Below, one piece after another: positions 17,866 to 26,863 of a stretch of DNA of 64,000 bases; the stretch's first letter is position 1, and each line of letters starts with the position of its first letter. The position numbers and the translations under genes were made by a program. The stretch comes from an uncultured Collinsella sp. (GTDB lineage Bacteria > Actinomycetota > Coriobacteriia > Coriobacteriales > Coriobacteriaceae), in assembly GCA_902494085.1 (NCBI GenBank), contig CABURU010000004.1, forward strand, positions 80,414 through 144,413, written 5' to 3'. Under the pieces are notes generated by a model. That model was not told the origin of the DNA, ran no database searches, and was given only the letters and a program-made list of their open reading frames with translations.

Positions 17866-17905
17866 AATCGGCCTTGCGGTGCATACCGGCTCTGCAAGGC
17901 CGATT
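17866..17905. repeat. Inverted repeat between PTS and GH4 genes
   Basis: Perfect 12-bp arms AATCGGCCTTGC (17866-17877) and its complement (17894-17905). It may set the relative mRNA level of the two genes. No T-tract on the minus strand. Confidence 0.5.
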
Positions 17906-17923
17906 GTTTCGATGGACGATGGT

Positions 17924-19534
17924 TTACAGAAGACTCTCGAACTTCAGAAGACTCTCGAACTTCTCGCGAACCTGCGGGACGGTAAGGCCGATGATGACCT
18001 GGATTGACTGACCTTGGACCACCAAGCCATGCGTACCGATCGCCTTGAAGGAAGCCTCGGGCGCAACGACGCTCTTGTCCTTGACGTTAACGCGCAGACG
18101 GGTAGCGCAGTTAGTTACATCGATGATGTTATCCGTGCCACCGAGCAGATCGAGGATCTTCTCGGCAAGCACCAAGCGCTCATCATCTTTACTCTGGGCG
18201 ACCGATTTGCCAGCAGCAGCACCGCCCTGCTTTTGCTTGTAGTCGGCCTTGGACTTGAGCTCGACCTCAACATCGTCATCCTCGCGACCGGGGGTCTTAA
18301 AGTCGAACTTGACGATCAGGAAACGGAAGACCACGACCCAAAGGGCGGTAAAGCACAGACCGACAAGGATGGAGATGGCGTACTGCAGACCGTGTGCGGC
18401 CCAAAGGGGCAGCCAGTCCCACGAGAGCATCGAGATGATGCCGCCGTCGAAGATGCCCACGACGCCAAGGAGGTTTTGAGCCATGCAGCCAAGCGCTCCG
18501 AGCACGCAGTGGACGACGAACAGGCCGGGCGCGATGAACAGGAAGGTGAAGTCAAGCGGCTCGGTGATACCGCAAAGCATAGCGGTAAGGGTGACGGGAA
18601 TGAGCAGAGCCTTGACGCGCTGCTTGCGCTCGGGTTTGGCGGTCATATAAAACGCAATGGCGACGCCAAGCGAGCCGAAGACCTTAGTCCAACCAGGGCA
18701 GGTATAGGCAGCCCAGGGTGCGGCATCCTTAAGAGCAATGCTCGGATCGGCAGCCAGTTGGGGCAGGATGTTGGCCCAAGCAGCAAAGATGCCGCCGTTG
18801 ACCGCCGCGTTGTCGTAATAGAACGGCGTATAGATAAAGTGGTGCAGGCCTGTAGGGATCAGCACGCGCTCGAAGAAAGCAAAGACACCCACGCCAAACG
18901 TACCGGCGGAAAGGATGAATCCCTGGAAAGCAGAGATAGCAGCCTGAACATGCGGCCACACCAGGCAGGCGATAAGAGCGACCGGAACCATAACGAAGAA
19001 ACCGATCATATAGATGAACACGGAGCCCGAGAACACGCCCAGCCACTCAGGAAGTTCGGTGTCGAAGTACTTGTTGTGAAGCATCGTGGCGATACCTGAA
19101 ATGATAAGCGCGCCCATGATGCCCATATCAAGCGTTTTGATGCTTGCGATAGTGGCAAGACCAGTACCGCTGCCCGCCTCGACAGAGTAGTCGACCCCAA
19201 AGACAGGGCCCCACTGCCCCAAGATTGTGCTTACAAAGTAGTTGAAGGTAAGGTAGATGGCCAAAGCCTCCATGCAGCAGCGAGCGTTCTGCTTGTTCGC
19301 GAGCGAGATTGGCAACGCTACGCAAAACAGCAACGGCATCTGGTTAAAGAGCGTCCAACCACCCTGGAGCAGCACATTCCAGCAATCAAACCAAAGATGA
19401 CCCGCAGTGGCCATCTCGCCAAAGATCGCCTCGGTGGTAAACAACGTACCCAGGCCGACGACGATTCCGGAAAATGCGAAAAGAATTGCAGGCGTGTACA
19501 TTGCACCGCCGAAACGTTGTATCTTTTGCATCAT
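17924..19534 (-). CDS. PTS alpha-glucoside transporter subunit IICB
   Basis: 536 residues from ATG 19534 (site GAGGGGG); a longer frame to 19675 is not supported. The IIC domain (1-410) has about ten membrane segments and the conserved GITEPLDF motif. The IIB domain (about 455-536) has the phospho-Cys in TNCATRLRV. It phosphorylates an alpha-glucoside during import; the IIA function must come from elsewhere, possibly the PTS IIA gene at 46.9 kb. The last residues KFESLL are a duplicate created by an 18-bp tandem repeat. Confidence 0.92.
   Translation of the reverse strand: MMQKIQRFGGAMYTPAILFAFSGIVVGLGTLFTTEAIFGEMATAGHLWFDCWNVLLQGGWTLFNQMPLLFCVALPISLANKQNARCCMEALAIYLTFNYFVSTILGQWGPVFGVDYSVEAGSGTGLATIASIKTLDMGIMGALIISGIATMLHNKYFDTELPEWLGVFSGSVFIYMIGFFVMVPVALIACLVWPHVQAAISAFQGFILSAGTFGVGVFAFFERVLIPTGLHHFIYTPFYYDNAAVNGGIFAAWANILPQLAADPSIALKDAAPWAAYTCPGWTKVFGSLGVAIAFYMTAKPERKQRVKALLIPVTLTAMLCGITEPLDFTFLFIAPGLFVVHCVLGALGCMAQNLLGVVGIFDGGIISMLSWDWLPLWAAHGLQYAISILVGLCFTALWVVVFRFLIVKFDFKTPGREDDDVEVELKSKADYKQKQGGAAAGKSVAQSKDDERLVLAEKILDLLGGTDNIIDVTNCATRLRVNVKDKSVVAPEASFKAIGTHGLVVQGQSIQVIIGLTVPQVREKFESLLKFESLL
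17927..17962. repeat. Exact 18-bp tandem duplication at the PTS stop codon
   Basis: CAGAAGACTCTCGAACTT occurs twice in a row (17927-17944 and 17945-17962), immediately before the TAA on the minus strand. In frame, it adds six residues to the IIB C-terminus. Confidence 0.95.
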
Positions 19535-19679
19535 GACGGGGAATCCCCCTCTCTTCATTCGGAGCGCTGCGGTTTTGGCTTCACTCGAGACCGCAGACGC
19601 GCCGTTTGCGTGTACCTCGTGCAATAGGACGGGTGGGCCCGCTTCCCTGACTTCTTGCGCTTCTATTATTATCATATCA

Positions 19680-19695
19680 CTTATCTAGACAAGTT
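19680..19695. promoter_or_regulatory. GntR-type operator, PTS side
   Basis: CTTATCTAGACAAGTT contains the same core, in reverse orientation, as the site at 19810-19824. The TGTCTAGA-type core is typical of HutC-subfamily GntR regulators with a UTRA domain; one is encoded at 20982. Confidence 0.6.
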
Positions 19696-19809
19696 AATAC
19701 GGTTTCCATGTTCGGTCAGCGGTCGATAATTGACGGTGAACGGTTTATTTCAAAGGTTTTGCCTGTTATTGCCTGTTTGTCTAAAACTTCTAAAACAAAA
19801 TATTTATCG

Positions 19810-19824
19810 ACTTGTCTAGATAGG
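19810..19824. promoter_or_regulatory. GntR-type operator, dehydrogenase side
   Basis: ACTTGTCTAGATAGG shares a 13-base core with the site 115 bp to the left. One site lies before each divergent gene, as expected for coordinated repression of the PTS/GH4 and dehydrogenase transcripts. Confidence 0.6.
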
Positions 19825-19890
19825 CTTGTATAAGGATGTTTGCATACCTATACTTCATTACAACATTCACCGCCACGTTAAGGAGTCACC

Positions 19891-20916
19891 ATGAAAAGCG
19901 CGGTCTTCTATGGAAAGCACGACCTCAGAGTCGAGGAATCGGCAAAGCCGGCCGTGGGCAGGCGCGACGTTCTGATCAACGTCAAAGCTTGCGGCGTCTG
20001 CGGTACCGACGTTCATATCTATGAAGGCGACAAGGGTGCAGCCGACGTTACCCCGCCCACGATCCTTGGTCATGAGTTTGCGGGCGTTGTCGAGGCCGTG
20101 GGCAGCGACGTCGTTGGCTTTAAACCGGGCGATCGCGTGTGCATCGACCCAAACCATCCCTGCGGCTGCTGCGAACCCTGCCGCGACGGAATCAACCACT
20201 ACTGCGAGCATATGACCGGTTACGGCACCACCGTTAACGGCGGCTTTGCCGAGTACTGCTCCGTCGATATGCAGCAAGTCTACAAGTTGGGCGATCACAC
20301 CAGCTTCGAGCAGGGCGCTATGACCGAGCCCGTCGCCTGCTGCCTGCACGGCATCGATATGTGCAACATCAAGCCCGGCAGCACAGTTGTCGTTATCGGC
20401 GGTGGCATGATCGGTCTGCTCATGATGCAGCTTGCTAAAAACGCCGGCGCCACCAAGGTTGTCTTGCTCGAGCCCGTCGAAGGCAAGCGCGAGGTTGCGC
20501 TCAAACTCGGCGCCGACCTGGCAATTGATTCCATCCACGAGGACGTCCCGGCCCGCCTGAAGCAGGAGGGCGTCGGCAACGTCGATGTCGTTATCGAGTG
20601 TGTTGGCAAGCCCGTCACCATCGAGCAGGCCATCCAGATCGCCGGCCACAAGGCTACGGTCATGATGTTCGGCCTCACCAAGCCCGATGAGACAATCACC
20701 GTCAAGCCCTTCGAGGTCTTCCAGAAGGAGCTTGTGCTTACCTCGTCCTACATTAACCCTTATACGCAGCGTCGTGCGCTCGAGCTCATCGACTCTGGCA
20801 GGCTCGACGTATCCTCGATGGTCGCAAAGGTAGCCTCCCTCGACGAACTCGGCGCCATCCTGTCAGACCCGGCCCTGCGTGCCATGGGCAAATATATAAT
20901 CGACCCCGGCAAGTAA
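19891..20916 (+). CDS. Zn-dependent medium-chain dehydrogenase (sorbitol/threonine dehydrogenase-like)
   Basis: 341 residues. Catalytic Zn ligands are Cys in CGVCGTD and His-Glu in GHEFAGVV; the structural Zn lobe has four Cys (CGCCEPCRDGINHYC). The NAD-binding motif is VVIGGGMIGLL near residue 170. The closest types oxidise polyols or reduce keto-sugars. It is divergent from the glucoside PTS and followed by the GntR regulator, so it probably handles a polyol or a product of the same sugar pathway. Confidence 0.9.
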   Translation: MKSAVFYGKHDLRVEESAKPAVGRRDVLINVKACGVCGTDVHIYEGDKGAADVTPPTILGHEFAGVVEAVGSDVVGFKPGDRVCIDPNHPCGCCEPCRDGINHYCEHMTGYGTTVNGGFAEYCSVDMQQVYKLGDHTSFEQGAMTEPVACCLHGIDMCNIKPGSTVVVIGGGMIGLLMMQLAKNAGATKVVLLEPVEGKREVALKLGADLAIDSIHEDVPARLKQEGVGNVDVVIECVGKPVTIEQAIQIAGHKATVMMFGLTKPDETITVKPFEVFQKELVLTSSYINPYTQRRALELIDSGRLDVSSMVAKVASLDELGAILSDPALRAMGKYIIDPGK

Positions 20917-20981
20917 ATCGATTGACACCTGCGCGGGCGGCCCCCATCCGTCGTTCACGCACCCAGCTCTAGGAGACCGTC

Positions 20982-21737
20982 ATGGCGCGAGCCATCTTCC
21001 AAACTATTTATGACAACGTGAAGCAGTCGATTGACGACGGCACATACGCCTATCAGAGTTATCTGCCTTCGGAGACTGAGCTCACGCAGCTGTTTGACTG
21101 TTCGCGCATGACGGTCCGTCGCGCCATCTCGATGCTTGCGGCAGATGGTTACGTGCTCCCCCAGCAAGGCAAAGGCATGCGCGTCATTCGCAACATCAGT
21201 GACGAGACGAGTCGTGGCGGCGGCGGACTCGAGACCTTTAAGGAAATCGCGGTCAACCGAGGCTTTGAGCTCAAGACTGTCACCACCGTCTTTGAGCTCC
21301 TCATCTGCAGCAAGGCGCTCTCCAAGATTACCGGGTTTCCCGAAGGCTGTGAGCTCACTCGCGCCAAACGCATCCGTTATGCAGACGGACAAGCCGTGTG
21401 CTCCGACGACTCCTATTACCTAAGTTCACAAGTACCGGGGCTGACACCCGAGATTGTCAACGACTCGATCTATCGTTACCTCGAAGAAGACCTTGGCATT
21501 AAGATTGCCACGGGCAAACGCGATGTAACGATTGAGCATCCCACGCCCGAGGATACGCGCGTGCTCGATCTCGACGACTTTAACGCACTCGCCGTTATAC
21601 GCGGGCAGACCTACAACGCCGACGGCATCCTTATGGAATACACCGAGACAAAGCAGGTTCCCAGCTTCTTTTTACTCCACGAAACGGTCACCCGCCGCAA
21701 TAACGGCAGCGAGACCCATCAGAGCAGTATGAGCTAA
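20982..21737 (+). CDS. GntR-family regulator with UTRA domain (HutC subfamily)
   Basis: 251 residues. The winged HTH covers residues 1-75 (SETELTQLFDCSRMTVRRAI and the QQGKGM wing). The UTRA ligand-binding domain follows (95-240) and probably binds a phosphorylated sugar. It lies 65 bp after the dehydrogenase gene. Two sites with a TGTCTAGA-like core at 19680 and 19810 are its likely targets, giving local control of the alpha-glucoside genes. Confidence 0.93.
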   Translation: MARAIFQTIYDNVKQSIDDGTYAYQSYLPSETELTQLFDCSRMTVRRAISMLAADGYVLPQQGKGMRVIRNISDETSRGGGGLETFKEIAVNRGFELKTVTTVFELLICSKALSKITGFPEGCELTRAKRIRYADGQAVCSDDSYYLSSQVPGLTPEIVNDSIYRYLEEDLGIKIATGKRDVTIEHPTPEDTRVLDLDDFNALAVIRGQTYNADGILMEYTETKQVPSFFLLHETVTRRNNGSETHQSSMS

Positions 21738-21747
21738 CCATCTATTA

Positions 21748-21818
21748 GTTGCGGTGGGATAGTTCCTAGAATGGCCAGCTTAAGGGCAAAACAGAAACTA
21801 TCCCACCGCAACTTTTTT
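21748..21818 (+). terminator. Terminator after the GntR gene
   Basis: Perfect 17-bp arms (21748-21764 and 21796-21812) with a T-run 21813-21818. A second, imperfect hairpin at 21819-21849 follows directly and may serve the convergent Fe-S gene. Confidence 0.8.
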
Positions 21819-21849
21819 GGCCGGCGGGGCAGTACCTGTCCCACCGGCC
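21819..21849 (-). terminator. Second hairpin in the convergent gap
   Basis: Arms 21819-21831 and 21837-21849 pair with two mismatches. On the minus strand the A-run 21813-21818 complement is read after it, supporting use as the end of the Fe-S protein transcript. Confidence 0.45.
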
Positions 21850-21868
21850 ATCATTTACGCTCGTTTAG

Positions 21869-23122
21869 CTAGTCCGCGAGCTTTTCCACTTGGTCGAGCA
21901 TCTTGTTGAGCTTTTCCTTTGCCTCGGCCTTGACCTTCTCGGCCTCCTCGTGGGCCTTGGCCTTCTGAGCGGCCTTTTCCTCGGCCTCGGGGTCGACAAC
22001 GACCAGATTGGACGCATCGTGCTCGACCAGCTTGAGCGCATGCTCGGGGCACACCTTGACGCAGGCTCCGCAACCTAGGCAATACGTGGACTCCAGTGCA
22101 AAGCGACCGCTTCCCACCAAATCGCAGGCAAACGTGGGGCACACGTTGACGCACTCGCCGCACGACGTGCACTTGTCGAAATCGCATTCCGGTGTGCTCA
22201 CCTGCATATTCTGGGCAAGCTCGGGGTGGTTCTGCAGCGTCGAAAGCACCAGCTGCCGCCCGTGCGTGAGCGAACGGCGACGCTTGGTCGTCGTGGTGCC
22301 GCACATGGTGTTGAGCGTGCGCTCGAGCTGCGTGATCTGGTGACGGTGGGCCTTGAGCTTTTGCGTCACCGAGGCCAGCGCCGCCGTCGCCGGATTGAGC
22401 TTGGTCACCGTCAGGCCCGTGGTGCGGGCAATCTTATCCATGTACTCCTTGCGCTCGTACTCGCGGCGCTTATGACATTTGAGGCTCTTGGGGTCGACCT
22501 CCAGGCCCATGCCCGTACCGGCCCACTCCTCGGCAGTGGCGATGGCCTCGCCTAAAATATCCTCGCCACCGGTGTTGCGGCACTTATCGCACACGCCCAG
22601 TGGCAGGTAGACGCTCACGTTGGGATAGTCGGCCAGCACCGAGAACCAGGTCTCGGCAGTAATATCGCCCACGCAGGCAACGACAACCTCGTTCTCGCGC
22701 GGCATGCGCTTAAGGGCACGCGTGCAGGTAACGTAGGCGGTCTCGTGACTCGTAGCCGCCGAGACAATGTCGTCGTAGACGTTTTTGGGCGCCAGGCGCG
22801 GCGAGATGATCGCCTCCGTCGGACAGGCGGCGGCGCACAGGCCGCACTTGCGACAGGAGTCGAGGATCTCGATAGCGTCTTCCTCGACCTCGATAGCGTT
22901 GACCGGACACACATCCATGCACGCGGTGCAACCGCTCTTCTCGTTTTTGCAGGTCAAGCACGGAATGGTGTTGCCGCGCGGACGCTCCTTGTAGTCGGCA
23001 GGATTCCACTGCGGCGCCGACGGATCGAGTGCATCGGTCACACCGCTAAGCGGGTTTTTAAGAAAGTCGAAACCCTTGCTGATCTCGATAATGTCATCAA
23101 ACAGATCGTGTTCCTGCGCCAT
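21869..23122 (-). CDS. Multi-cluster 4Fe-4S ferredoxin-like protein
   Basis: 417 residues from ATG 23122. Two ferredoxin-type cluster motifs lie near residues 45-95 (CTACMDVCP and CRKCGLCAAACP) and two more near 310-365 (CTSCGECVNVCP and CLGCGACVKVCP). A central region of about 200 residues includes further Cys (GVCDKCRNTGGED). The last 45 residues are a charged Lys/Glu/Ala helix, probably a coiled coil. Such proteins pass electrons between redox enzymes; no catalytic subunit is adjacent, so the partner is unknown. Confidence 0.85.
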   Translation of the reverse strand: MAQEHDLFDDIIEISKGFDFLKNPLSGVTDALDPSAPQWNPADYKERPRGNTIPCLTCKNEKSGCTACMDVCPVNAIEVEEDAIEILDSCRKCGLCAAACPTEAIISPRLAPKNVYDDIVSAATSHETAYVTCTRALKRMPRENEVVVACVGDITAETWFSVLADYPNVSVYLPLGVCDKCRNTGGEDILGEAIATAEEWAGTGMGLEVDPKSLKCHKRREYERKEYMDKIARTTGLTVTKLNPATAALASVTQKLKAHRHQITQLERTLNTMCGTTTTKRRRSLTHGRQLVLSTLQNHPELAQNMQVSTPECDFDKCTSCGECVNVCPTFACDLVGSGRFALESTYCLGCGACVKVCPEHALKLVEHDASNLVVVDPEAEEKAAQKAKAHEEAEKVKAEAKEKLNKMLDQVEKLAD

Positions 23123-23272
23123 GCGCGGCCCCTCCCTGAGCAGTGCAAACAAGCAAGAGATAATGATACGCTATCGGTCCACACCTCGGGCAAATTACAC
23201 GCGGTGCACCTTGAGGGAAATAACCCATAGCCTATCGCCGCCTCGATTGCACAAGGTCAATCAAGTGCCAAG

Positions 23273-24340
23273 CTATGCCTCGCACATGAGCTGCACAAGC
23301 TTTTGTTTGGTCACTTTTGTCTGCTCGTTGGCCATATTGCGTTCGTTTCTAAAGGCCGCATCCGCAACGCTCATCAGGTCGGTATCGGAAATCTCGCCAA
23401 GTCCCAGCTCCGCGAGCATCGTCGGTAGGCCGACACGCTGGCAAAACTCGAGCACCTGATCAAGCTCGGGCGCACGCTCCAGGCGCAGCTGCACCACCAG
23501 ACCAAACGCCACGGCCTCGCCGTGCATAGCCTTGCACTCGGGCAAAATCGTCAGGCCGTTGGCAATGGCATGGGCAAGCGCCAAGCCACCGCTCTCAAAG
23601 CCGACGCCCGAGAGCAGAATATTGCACTCGATCAGACGCTCAACCGCCGGCGATATACGGTCCTTTTTAAGATCGCGCTTGGCAGCGACGCCGCACTCCA
23701 TGAGCGTGTCGTAGCAGGCACGTGCCGCGACCAGGGCCAAGTGTCCCGGCGCGCCACCGTGCTCGTTGGCGCCGTGCGCCGCGGCGCACGAACGCGCCTC
23801 GAAATACGTTGCCAGTGCGTCGCCCATGCCAGCGACCGTCATACGCAGCGGGGCCGCCGCGACCACGTTGGTATCGACCACGACCAGGTCTGGATTCTTC
23901 TCGAGCATCAGGTAGCGGTCGAACGACCCATCCTCGTGATACAGCACCGAAATCGCGCTGCACGGGCCGTCCATCGAAGCCGCCGTGGGGCATACGCACA
24001 ACGGCAACTCGGCATAAAACGCAACGGCCTTGGCGATATCGAGCATCTTGCCGCCGCCAATGCCCACCACCATGTCGCAATACTCGGCCCGGGCTTCCTT
24101 GGCCATTTCGACAACGGCATCTTCCGTACACGGACCGTTATAAATCTTAAAGAACGGCTCGCTTAGATCTTCATCCAGAAATCCATCGACGATCTGCCTG
24201 CACAGCCGATCCTCGGTGCCCTGGTCAAACAAGACATAGGCAGCGCAGCCCAACCATGACAAATACCTGCCCTGACGCGAAAGTTCGCCCGGCCCCTGAA
24301 CATACCGGCCGGGACCGCCGTAAACCATAGGAAGCGACAT
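23273..24340 (-). CDS. Glycerol-dehydrogenase-family Fe/Zn alcohol dehydrogenase, divergent paralogue
   Basis: 355 residues from ATG 24340 (site GGGTGGGG); an in-frame GTG at 24364 is possible. It has GIGGGKMLDIAKA, the metal ligands Asp in MGDALATYFEA, His in LAHAIANG and His in MHGEAVAFG. The segment PTAASMDGPCSA parallels the GldA PTIASTDAPCSA. It is clearly a paralogue of the next gene but less like canonical GldA, so its substrate may differ. Confidence 0.85.
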   Translation of the reverse strand: MSLPMVYGGPGRYVQGPGELSRQGRYLSWLGCAAYVLFDQGTEDRLCRQIVDGFLDEDLSEPFFKIYNGPCTEDAVVEMAKEARAEYCDMVVGIGGGKMLDIAKAVAFYAELPLCVCPTAASMDGPCSAISVLYHEDGSFDRYLMLEKNPDLVVVDTNVVAAAPLRMTVAGMGDALATYFEARSCAAAHGANEHGGAPGHLALVAARACYDTLMECGVAAKRDLKKDRISPAVERLIECNILLSGVGFESGGLALAHAIANGLTILPECKAMHGEAVAFGLVVQLRLERAPELDQVLEFCQRVGLPTMLAELGLGEISDTDLMSVADAAFRNERNMANEQTKVTKQKLVQLMCEA

Positions 24341-24371
24341 ACGAGACCCCACCCTTTCACTCACTTAACAT

Positions 24372-24402
24372 TGGTGCAAAGCAACCTGACCCCTTTGCAC
24401 CA
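24372..24402. repeat. Inverted repeat between the two GldA paralogues
   Basis: TGGTGCAAAG (24372-24381) pairs with its complement at 24393-24402. It sits in front of the downstream paralogue on the minus strand and could be an operator. Confidence 0.4.
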
Positions 24403-24406
24403 TAGC

Positions 24407-24442
24407 AAAAAGGGGCAAAGCCATCTGCCGGCTTTGCCCCTT
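24407..24442 (-). terminator. Terminator for the gldA gene
   Basis: 13-bp perfect arms 24410-24422 and 24430-24442. The A-run at 24406-24411 gives a T-tract on the minus strand. Confidence 0.75.
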
Positions 24443-24454
24443 CCTTAGCTTGAT

Positions 24455-25555
24455 TTACTCATCCATGAGATAGTAGTGGCCCAGCGCGTCGGCACCCAGG
24501 ATGGCGTTTGCGACCATCTCGGGCGTCACCTCAAACGGCATGTTGCACATGGTGTCATCGGGCGCGCAGGCGGCCTCGGCAACAATCATGGCCTGCTCGC
24601 GCGTAAGCTCGGCAACGCCAAGTTCCTTCATCGTGACCGGCAGGCCCAGCTCAATGCAGAAGCCCAAGACTTCCTCGAGCTTCTCGGTCGGAGCATCCTC
24701 GAGTATCAGCTGGACGATGGTGCCAAAGGCGACCTTCTCGCCGTGATACATGCCGTGGCACTCGGGCAGCATCGTCAGGCCATTGTGGATGGCATGAGCA
24801 GCAGCAAGGCCCGAGCTCTCAAAGCCAATGCCGGAGAGCAGCGTGTTTGCCTCGATGATGTGCTCCACGGCAGGCGTCAGCGCACCTTTCTCCAACGCGA
24901 CCTTGGCCTTCACGCCATCGGCCATAAGCGTCTCGTAGCAGAGCTTGGCAAGTGCCAGACCAGCCATACCGCCCTTACCGCCGGCGCAGGTGCCGCCGTC
25001 GGCATCATGCGTCGCCTGGGCCTCGAAATAGGTTGCGAGCGCATCGCCCATACCGGAAACCGTCAGGCGCACCGGACTCGCCGCGATAACCGTCGTATCC
25101 ATAAGGACAATGTTGGGGTTTGCCTTAAGGAAGAGGTACTTGTCGAACTGGCCGTCATCGGTATAGAGCACCGAAAGCGCCGAACACGGGGCATCGGTCG
25201 AAGCAATGGTGGGGCAAATGATAACCGGGGACTCCAGGTAATAGGCGACGGCCTTGGCGGTGTCGAGGATCTTGCCGCCACCGACGCCGACGATGATGTC
25301 GCAACCGTTGTCGCGGGCGAGCGCAACCAGGCGATCGACCTCGCCCTTGGAGCACTCGCCGTTAAAGTCCTCAAACAGCAACTCGGCCTTAGCCTCGGCA
25401 AAACCGCCCTCGATCTTGGCACCGACGCGCTTCTTGCCCGAAGGCGTCACGATGACGAGGGCCTTAGCGCCGAGCGGCTCGACATAGGAGCCGAGCTTGG
25501 CGAGCTCGTCCGGGCCCTGGATGTACTTGCTGGGGCTATTGAAGATTGCAGCCAT
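24455..25555 (-). CDS. gldA: Glycerol dehydrogenase
   Basis: 366 residues, very close in layout to the enterobacterial enzyme: starts with SPSKYIQGPDEL, GVGGGKILDTAKA, PTIASTDAPCSALSVLYTD, Asp in GMGDALATYFEA, His in AAAHAIHNGL and His in MYHGEKVAFG. It interconverts glycerol and dihydroxyacetone with NAD. It has its own terminator, so it may be expressed separately from the paralogue downstream. The ribosome-binding site is weak. Confidence 0.93.
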   Translation of the reverse strand: MAAIFNSPSKYIQGPDELAKLGSYVEPLGAKALVIVTPSGKKRVGAKIEGGFAEAKAELLFEDFNGECSKGEVDRLVALARDNGCDIIVGVGGGKILDTAKAVAYYLESPVIICPTIASTDAPCSALSVLYTDDGQFDKYLFLKANPNIVLMDTTVIAASPVRLTVSGMGDALATYFEAQATHDADGGTCAGGKGGMAGLALAKLCYETLMADGVKAKVALEKGALTPAVEHIIEANTLLSGIGFESSGLAAAHAIHNGLTMLPECHGMYHGEKVAFGTIVQLILEDAPTEKLEEVLGFCIELGLPVTMKELGVAELTREQAMIVAEAACAPDDTMCNMPFEVTPEMVANAILGADALGHYYLMDE

Positions 25556-25576
25556 TTTTATCCCATTCTCTAATAA

Positions 25577-25618
25577 TTAAAAAGAAAGGGGCTCCGTACG
25601 GATACGTGCGGAGCCCCT
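25577..25618 (-). terminator. Terminator for the Fe-ADH gene
   Basis: Arms 25587-25596 and 25609-25618 (10 bp) with A-rich sequence on the left that becomes a T-tract on the minus strand. Confidence 0.75.
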
Positions 25619-25639
25619 CATTACGATAACAAGAGTCGA

Positions 25640-26863
25640 TTAGAAATCGATGTCGGTGTCGTAGTAGCAGGCCTTGAGGATCTTCTCGAAGTCGGCAGCC
25701 TTGGTCTCACGCGGGTTCTCGGGCGTGCAGGCGTCCTGCTCGGCGTTCGCGGCGATCTCGGGGAGCTTCGCGAGGAACTCCTCCTCGGAAACCATCTGCG
25801 GGTTCTCGGCGTCGACCTTCACGCCACCATTCGCGTAATCCTTGATGGACTGCGGAATGTTGAGCTGGTCGTTGAGGTCGCGAATCTTCTGGACGAGCGC
25901 GGCGATGAGCTCCTCGTTGGTCTCGCCGGGAAGGTGCAGGATCTCCTTGGCCACGTAAGCGTAACGCTCGGCAGCACGCGGGTCCTTGGAGTTCCACTGG
26001 ATGACCTTGCCCAGGTACATGGCGTTAGCAGCACCGTGGATGATATGGCCGTTCTCGAAGGCAGCACCGGTCTTGTGAGCCATGGAGTGAACGATGCCGA
26101 GCAGGCCCGAGGAGAAGGCGATACCGGCGATGCACTGAGCCTCGTGCATGTGCTGACGGGCCTCATAGTCGCCAGCATAGGACTTGGGCAGCCACTCGAC
26201 GATCTCGCGGATGCCATGCAGGGCGTTGGCGTCGGTGAACATAGAGGCGAAGGTGGAAACGTAGGCCTCCATGCAGTGAGTCAGAGCATCCATGCCGGTG
26301 TGAGCGCACAGCTTGGCGGGCATGGTGTAGGTGAGCTCGGGGTCGACGATGGCGACATCAGGAGTGATGTTGAAGTCGGCCAGCGGGTACTTGATGCCCT
26401 TGGCGTAGTCGGTAATGACGGAGAAGGCAGTGACCTCGGTAGCGGTACCGGAGGTAGAGGAAATGGCGCAGAAGTGAGCCTTCTGACGCAGCTCGGGGAA
26501 GCTGAACGGCTGGATGATGTTATCGAAGGACTCCTCGGGATACTCGTAGAAGACCCACATGGCCTTAGCGGCATCGATGGGCGAGCCGCCGCCGATGGCG
26601 ATAATCCAGTCGGGCTCGAACTCGCGCATGGCCTCGGCGCCCTTCATGACCGTCTCGATGGACGGATCGGACTCGACGCCCTCGAACAGCTTGACCTCGA
26701 AGCCGCCCTCTTTGAGGTCGGCCTCAACGTCCTGCAGGAACCCGCCGCGGCGCATAGAGCTGCCGCCAGAAACGATGATGGCCTTCTTGCCCTTGAGGTT
26801 CTTCACCTCGTGGCGAGCGCCCTCACCAAAGTACAGATCGCGAGGATTGGTAAAACGTCCCAT
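25640..26863 (-). CDS. Iron-containing alcohol dehydrogenase (AdhE C-domain-like)
   Basis: 407 residues from ATG 26863 (site GGAGG). AIGGGSPIDAAKAMW, STSGTATEVT, the ligand segments Asp/His in HTGMDALTHCMEAYV, and HSMAHKTGAAFENGHIIHG with two His, match the alcohol-dehydrogenase half of AdhE and the stand-alone butanol/1,3-propanediol dehydrogenases. It reduces aldehydes with NADH in fermentation. Its leader contains two hairpins near a TATATA -10-like element. Confidence 0.92.
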   Translation of the reverse strand: MGRFTNPRDLYFGEGARHEVKNLKGKKAIIVSGGSSMRRGGFLQDVEADLKEGGFEVKLFEGVESDPSIETVMKGAEAMREFEPDWIIAIGGGSPIDAAKAMWVFYEYPEESFDNIIQPFSFPELRQKAHFCAISSTSGTATEVTAFSVITDYAKGIKYPLADFNITPDVAIVDPELTYTMPAKLCAHTGMDALTHCMEAYVSTFASMFTDANALHGIREIVEWLPKSYAGDYEARQHMHEAQCIAGIAFSSGLLGIVHSMAHKTGAAFENGHIIHGAANAMYLGKVIQWNSKDPRAAERYAYVAKEILHLPGETNEELIAALVQKIRDLNDQLNIPQSIKDYANGGVKVDAENPQMVSEEEFLAKLPEIAANAEQDACTPENPRETKAADFEKILKACYYDTDIDF

